Shown piece after piece: positions 60,341-64,000 of a stretch of 64,000 nt of DNA. Below the pieces are notes generated by a model, which did no database searches, was not told the origin of the DNA, and was given only the letters and a program-made list of their open reading frames with translations. The translations under genes were made by a program, and so were the position numbers. This stretch comes from Solirubrobacter soli DSM 22325 (GTDB taxonomy: Bacteria > Actinomycetota > Thermoleophilia > Solirubrobacterales > Solirubrobacteraceae), in the NCBI RefSeq assembly GCF_000423665.1, contig NZ_AUIK01000001.1, positions 624,422 to 688,421 on the forward strand. Direction: 5' to 3'. Numbering within the stretch: the stretch's first letter is position 1; each line of letters starts with the position of its first letter.

Positions 60341-60798
60341 GGCCGGCCGCTCACGGCCAGCGTCTGGTTCGCGTAGCGGGCGTCGCCGGTCACGTCTTCG
60401 CCCATCCACTCAGGGGCGGTGAAGGCGTGGGCGGCGGCCTCGTCGGCGAACTCGACCTCGGCGGTCAGCAACCCTTCGAGCGCACCCTCGTAGACGTCGA
60501 CCTCGGCGGTGAGGCCCCCGTCAAGCGGGACGAGGTAGCGCGTCTTGACCACCCTCCGGCCCTCGGTCAGCGGCCACAGGCGGTCGAAGTCGGCCGCGTC
60601 GAGCGCGACCTCCTCCTCGCCGCGCGCGAGGCCCTTGCCGGTCTTGACCGTCAGCGTGTGCTTGGCGCCCTTGCGGCGGACGCGGACCTCGGCGCCGGCG
60701 GGGTCGAGCGCGAGGTAGCCCTGCTCGAGACGATTGGACTCGTGCGCGTCGAGCCCGTCGGGGCGCGCGCTGAGCCGGTACTTGCGTTCGACCTCCAT
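60337..60798 (-). CDS. CYTH-domain protein
   Basis: This is a 153-residue CYTH (triphosphate tunnel) protein beginning with the signature MEVERKYRL. It continues with the tunnel strands AEVRVRRKGAKHTLTVKTG, RRVVKTRYLVPL, LTAEVDVYEGALEGLLTAEVEF and WMGEDVTGDARYANQTLA. Members hydrolyse triphosphates (thiamine triphosphate, polyphosphate). The adjacent thioesterase gene ends at a TGATG junction, so they are co-translated. Confidence 0.92.
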   Translation of the reverse strand: MEVERKYRLSARPDGLDAHESNRLEQGYLALDPAGAEVRVRRKGAKHTLTVKTGKGLARGEEEVALDAADFDRLWPLTEGRRVVKTRYLVPLDGGLTAEVDVYEGALEGLLTAEVEFADEAAAHAFTAPEWMGEDVTGDARYANQTLAVSGRP

Positions 60799-61220
60799 CA
60801 GAGCTCCTCTCGAAGACGTTCGGCGATCGGCTCCGGGAAGGGCGCCGCGCGGCCGCTCGCGTAGTCGTAGCCGACGAGCGTCCCCCAGCCTTCGGCGACG
60901 AGCCGCCCGTCACCCTCGCAGACCATCCGGAACGCGATCCTCACGCTCGAGCGGCGCAGCTCCTCGGGGCGCACGTCGACCCGCAGGTCTTCCTCGTAGA
61001 AGCCCGGCGACGCGAAGCGCACGTGGGTCTCGGCGAAGATCATCCCGAAGCCGCCGGCGCGCCCCATCGGGTCGATCGCGGGGAAGAGCCCGCGCATGTA
61101 GGCGACGCGGGCGCTCTCGAAGAACTGGTGGACGGCGACGTTGTTCAGGTGCGCGTTCGTGTCCAGATCGCCGTAGCGGATCCGGTCGCGGAACGAGTAC
61201 CGCCAGCCGTCAGCGTTCAA
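60798..61220 (-). CDS. Hotdog-fold acyl-CoA thioesterase
   Basis: This is a 140-residue 4HBT-type thioesterase. It has the conserved RIRYGDLDTNAHLNNVAVHQFFESAR with the active-site Asp near residue 18, then THVRFASPGFYEEDLRV and SSVRIAFRMVCEGDGRLVAEGWGTLVGYD. It probably hydrolyses acyl-CoA thioesters. The start is a TTG at 61220, 10 nt inside the upstream histidine kinase gene; there is no ATG or GTG upstream of the conserved strand. Confidence 0.88.
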   Translation of the reverse strand: MNADGWRYSFRDRIRYGDLDTNAHLNNVAVHQFFESARVAYMRGLFPAIDPMGRAGGFGMIFAETHVRFASPGFYEEDLRVDVRPEELRRSSVRIAFRMVCEGDGRLVAEGWGTLVGYDYASGRAAPFPEPIAERLREEL

Positions 61221-62382
61221 CCGGGATCACGAGCCGGACGGCAGTGCCACCGCCGCGGGGCGAGTCGACCGAGAACGCGCCGCCGACCGCCGCGGCACGG
61301 TCGGCCAGGGTCTCGAGGCCGCCGCCGGGCTTGACCGCGGCGCCGCCGATGCCGTTGTCGCGGAACTCGATCGTCAGCTGGTCGCCGCCGTCGGCCACAC
61401 GAAGCTCGGTCTCGGTGGCGTGGGCGTACGCGCCCGCGTTGGCGATCGCCTCCGCCACGACCAGGTAGGCCGTCGTCTCGAGCATCGCCTCGAAGCGCCG
61501 CCCGGGAAGCTCCCGCAGCTGCACGGCCATCGGCGCCCGCGCCACCAGCACCTGCAGCGCGGCCGCGAGGCCGCGCTCGGACAGCACCGCGGGATGCAGC
61601 CCCCGCGCCAGCTCTCCCATCGCCGCGCTCGCCTCCATCGCGTCGGCCAGCACCTCGGCCAGCAGCGCCTCCTCCGGGGAGCCCGGGATCGCGCGCCCGC
61701 AGGCGACGCGCAGCTTCAGGGCGAGGGCGACGACGTGCTGGTGCGCGCCCTCGTGGAGCGCGCGCTCGAGGCGCCGGCGGGCCTCGTCGCCGGCCTCGAC
61801 CAACCGCGCCCGGGAGGCGGCCAGCTCGGCGCGCGCTTCGGCATTGGCGAGCGCCTGGGCGAGCAGGCCGCAAAGCCCGACGAGCCGCCGCTCGCACCCG
61901 GGCGGCAGCGCCTCCTCGTCCGCCCCGGACGCCACGAGCACGCCCCACGCGCTGCCGTGGCGCAGCACCGGCGCCGCGACGGTCACCTGCAGCCCGGCCT
62001 TCTTGAGCGTCGCCGGGACGTCGCCCTTCGAGCTCGCGGTGTAGACCATCCGCGCCGGCAGGAGCGTCGCCTGCGCACGCCCGATCGCCGTGGTGTCGCG
62101 CTCGAAGTCGAGCTCGGCGTTGACGGGCAGGCTGTGGGTCCCGCCGTTGCGGTGGACGCCCACGATCACGGCCCGTTCGCCGCCGATGAAGCGCATGACA
62201 GCGCCCGCGTCGACGTGCAGCAACTGCGAGACCTCGGCCGAGACGGCGCCGAACAGCGAGTCCAGCGGCTCGTCCCTGGCCACGAGCATGGCGATTCGGA
62301 GCAGGGCCGCCTGCTCTTGCACGACCTGGATGTCCTCGACACCCCGGACCAACATCCCCGCAGTCTCGCGGCTTGGCGTCAC
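61210..62382 (-). CDS. GAF-domain sensor histidine kinase (HisKA_3 type)
   Basis: This is a 390-residue soluble kinase with an N-terminal GAF domain (about 20-180). A dimerisation domain with RRRLERALHEGAHQHVVALAL follows, where His near 209 is the probable phosphorylation site; the classical motif has Asp where this one has Glu. The HATPase domain shows EAIANAGAYAHATE, DNGIGGAAVKPGGGLETLADRAAAVGG and RGGGTAVRLVIPV. NarL-type response regulators are usual partners, but none is encoded next to it. It ends 10 nt into the thioesterase start. Confidence 0.88.
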   Translation of the reverse strand: MTPSRETAGMLVRGVEDIQVVQEQAALLRIAMLVARDEPLDSLFGAVSAEVSQLLHVDAGAVMRFIGGERAVIVGVHRNGGTHSLPVNAELDFERDTTAIGRAQATLLPARMVYTASSKGDVPATLKKAGLQVTVAAPVLRHGSAWGVLVASGADEEALPPGCERRLVGLCGLLAQALANAEARAELAASRARLVEAGDEARRRLERALHEGAHQHVVALALKLRVACGRAIPGSPEEALLAEVLADAMEASAAMGELARGLHPAVLSERGLAAALQVLVARAPMAVQLRELPGRRFEAMLETTAYLVVAEAIANAGAYAHATETELRVADGGDQLTIEFRDNGIGGAAVKPGGGLETLADRAAAVGGAFSVDSPRGGGTAVRLVIPVER

Positions 62383-62391
62383 CGCCGCAAC

Positions 62392-63510
62392 TCAGAGACC
62401 CGGGGGGTGGCGGGCGACGAAGCCCGCGGTGCTGCGCATCTGGCTCGTCCAGCGGGTGCCGCCGCCGGAGAGCGCGCTGGTGTCGTAGCGGCGGCCGTCG
62501 ACGACCATGAACGCGTGGCCGGCGTTGGCGTAGACCGTGATCCGGCGTCCCGGGCCGGGCTCGCCCCAGCTCATGAAGCCGGTGGAGTCGAGTGAGCCGT
62601 TGAGGAGGCCGCCGGCCGCGAGCGCGTAGGAGATCGAGCCGGAGCAGTCGTAGCCGCCGCTCGCGCCGCCGTGGCCGCCGCCCCACACGTAGGGCGTGGT
62701 GGCGATCTGGTTGGCGGCGGCGACCACGCGCGCGACCACGTCTCCGCCGCCACCGCCGCCACCGCCCGTGTTGCCGCTCATGCCGGGCGCCGCGCTCGTG
62801 GCCGAGGCGGCCATCGCCGCGCGCCGGGCGGCCGCGCGCTGCCGGCGCTCGATCGCCGCGATCCGACCCTGGACCGACGCGAGCTTCGACGCGCTGGCGT
62901 TGCGCTTGCGCAGCTGGTCCTGCTCGCGGTTGAGGAGCGCGGTGCGGATCGCGTCCGCCTGGTTGCGGTCGTCGTCGGCCTCCCGCGCGAGCTTCGAGTA
63001 GGTCGTCCGCAGCTCGGTGAGGTCCTTCGTCATGCCCTTGACCTTGATCCGCGCGTCGCGCGTGTCGCCCAGCACGGAGGCGTTGCGGCGCGCGATCCTG
63101 CGCAGGAACTCGAAGCGCTCGACGAGGTCGGTGAACCCGTCGGCGTTGAGCACGACGGTGGCGAACGTCGGCTCGCCGTCCATGTAGTTGTGGCGCAGGT
63201 TCTCGGCGAGCGTCTTCTCCGCCTCTGCCTGCTTCTTCTCCAGTCGCGTCAGCCGCACGCGGGTGGCGACGAGCTTCTTCTGCGTGTCGTCGAGCTGCGT
63301 GCGCCGCTTGCGCGCCCGCTCGTCGAGCACGGCCAGCCGGCGCTCGGCGTCCGCGAGCCCTTCACGCGTCGCGGCGATCCGCGACTCCTCGGCCTTGACC
63401 GCGGCCTTCAGCCGCGACGCCGCGCTCCGCAGGCCGTCCTGCGCGTTGGCGGGCGCCGCGAGCGCCAGGATGAGTGCCGCCAACGGCAGCAGGAGACGAC
63501 CGATCCGCAT
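62392..63510 (-). CDS. Exported coiled-coil NlpC/P60 peptidase
   Basis: This is a 372-residue cell-wall hydrolase of the RipA-like layout. It has a signal peptide (MRIGRLLLPLAALILALAAPANA), a long charged coiled coil (about 25-245) and a Gly-rich linker (about 247-258, poly-Gly). An NlpC/P60 domain follows, with the catalytic Cys in GGYDCSGSISYALAA near 288 and His in AGHAFMVVDGR near 331. It would cut peptide stems of peptidoglycan, with the coiled coil regulating access. The histidine kinase gene starts 9 bp downstream. Confidence 0.92.
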   Translation of the reverse strand: MRIGRLLLPLAALILALAAPANAQDGLRSAASRLKAAVKAEESRIAATREGLADAERRLAVLDERARKRRTQLDDTQKKLVATRVRLTRLEKKQAEAEKTLAENLRHNYMDGEPTFATVVLNADGFTDLVERFEFLRRIARRNASVLGDTRDARIKVKGMTKDLTELRTTYSKLAREADDDRNQADAIRTALLNREQDQLRKRNASASKLASVQGRIAAIERRQRAAARRAAMAASATSAAPGMSGNTGGGGGGGGDVVARVVAAANQIATTPYVWGGGHGGASGGYDCSGSISYALAAGGLLNGSLDSTGFMSWGEPGPGRRITVYANAGHAFMVVDGRRYDTSALSGGGTRWTSQMRSTAGFVARHPPGL

Positions 63511-63764
63511 TTCGAGGCCTCGACCCTAGTTCCTGCCGGGCCACAAACCTGCAAGCGGTCGTGCAGAAGGGTGCGGCCAGCCCCCCACCGCACGGCGATC
63601 ACCCCACCTTTAGACGCCTGCCAGCCCACTGATCCGAAAGGGCTTCGATTGCGAATATTCATCTTGCAATGACGCTCATCGCCAACAGCCCCCGTCGCCC
63701 CGCCTCGCACGCGTTCACCACCCCCGTGGTGCGCGAGGTCGAGCGTCCGCGCGCCTCCGCCGGC
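63511..63764. other. 254-bp gap with an AT-rich promoter-like patch
   Basis: The gap holds an unusually AT-rich stretch around 63640-63670 (TTGCGAATATTCATCTTGCA), which could carry a promoter for a plus-strand transcript. Before it I see no clear signal for the divergent NlpC gene. The only reading frame is the 35-codon one at 63669. Confidence 0.3.
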
Positions 63765-63776
63765 TCAGCCTGGTAG
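63669..63776 (+). CDS. Possible 35-residue basic peptide
   Basis: An ATG right after the AT-rich patch opens 35 codons (MTLIANSPRRPASHAF then TTPVVREVERPRASAGSAW). Codon positions are GC-rich at the third base, as in real genes here. It has no clear ribosome-binding site and would be leaderless. It overlaps the end of the DUF5655 gene by 12 bp. Weak evidence only. Confidence 0.25.
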   Translation: MTLIANSPRRPASHAFTTPVVREVERPRASAGSAW

Positions 63777-64000
63777 CTGCTTCTGATCGCCGACGGCGTA
63801 GGCCTCGGCGAGCCAGGAGCGGACCTCCGGGTCGACGTCCTCAGGCGCTCGCAGGACGAGCCGGTGGACGTAGTGACGCGGAGGGATGAACTCCACCCGC
63901 AGCCGCTCGCTCTCCACCGCGCGCAGCAGCACGAAGTGGACGTTGAGGTGCGTTCGGCGCGGCCGCTCCACCGCCGCGAATCGCATCCGCGTCTGGAACG
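63765..64000 (-). CDS. DUF5655-like domain protein, N-terminus outside window
   Basis: The frame is open past the right edge (FQTRMRFAAVERPRR), so the gene is cut by the window end. The visible 78 residues match the C-terminal half of DUF5655-type proteins: HLNVHFVLLRAVES, RVEFIPPRHYVHRLVLRAPEDVDPEVRSWLAEAYAVG. The domain is of unknown function and is often found at the end of DNA-binding or restriction-related proteins as well as alone. Confidence 0.6.
   Translation of the reverse strand, partial: FQTRMRFAAVERPRRTHLNVHFVLLRAVESERLRVEFIPPRHYVHRLVLRAPEDVDPEVRSWLAEAYAVGDQKQLPG

Overview
The window is high-GC DNA packed with genes, including many ATGA/GTGA/TGATG stop-start overlaps, ECF sigma and Ser/Thr-kinase signalling, and secreted proteins with Pro/Thr linkers. 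It carries an actinobacterial GlgE-type alpha-glucan gene set. I infer a chromosome segment of an actinobacterium, most likely class Thermoleophilia (Solirubrobacter-like); the class is inferred from gene style, not from a marker gene. I saw no rRNA, tRNA, CRISPR, insertion sequence or prophage.

Layout. 1-3.9 kb: end of a hexapeptide-repeat protein, a GT4 glucan-type glycosyltransferase, a GNAT and a GAF-GGDEF protein. 3.5-9.8 kb (minus strand): treZ-glgX-treY plus a small conserved gene, preceded by a nucleoside hydrolase. 12.4-21.9 kb (minus strand): glgE-treS-mak-(secreted beta-propeller)-glgB-(membrane GGDEF), diverging from a compact malQ at 22-23.2 kb. Together these can interconvert maltose, trehalose and maltose-1-phosphate and build or trim branched alpha-glucan. 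23.6-33.1 kb: MmcQ/YjbR protein, two secreted subtilases, a methyltransferase, a DUF3159 protein, an SGNH hydrolase, an aldo/keto reductase, a metzincin-like secreted peptidase and YqgE. 33.2-41 kb: an ECF sigma factor with its membrane partner, a two-component system, a degenerate EAL-HDOD protein, an FHA protein and a Ser/Thr kinase. 41.2-49.8 kb: a CBS-type Mn pyrophosphatase, a small basic protein, a GH20 hexosaminidase, two tandem S51 peptidases, a YbdK-type ligase, an EEP-family protein, and a FixH-like protein with cytochrome c. 49.8-57.8 kb: a PLP alpha-oxoamine-synthase/GNAT fusion, a PAS-GGDEF-EAL protein, an HAD phosphatase, and a ferric-reductase-like/ApbE/lipoprotein group. 57.9-64 kb: a second beta-propeller, an SDR, RidA, CYTH, a thioesterase, a GAF histidine kinase, an NlpC/P60 protein and a partial DUF5655 protein.

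Two features do not fit routine annotation. First, the only two long intergenic gaps (11986-12371 and 23191-23597) both lie between convergent genes and hold the same two repeat modules. Module E1 has a centre whose sequence differs completely between copies yet folds into a full hairpin in both, and E1 is flipped relative to module E2 between the two places. Second, a nearly identical 63-64 nt element lies exactly between a stop codon and the GTG start of the next gene upstream of treZ and of the ferric-reductase-like gene. In both places it can encode a 23-24 residue microprotein that overlaps its neighbours at both ends.
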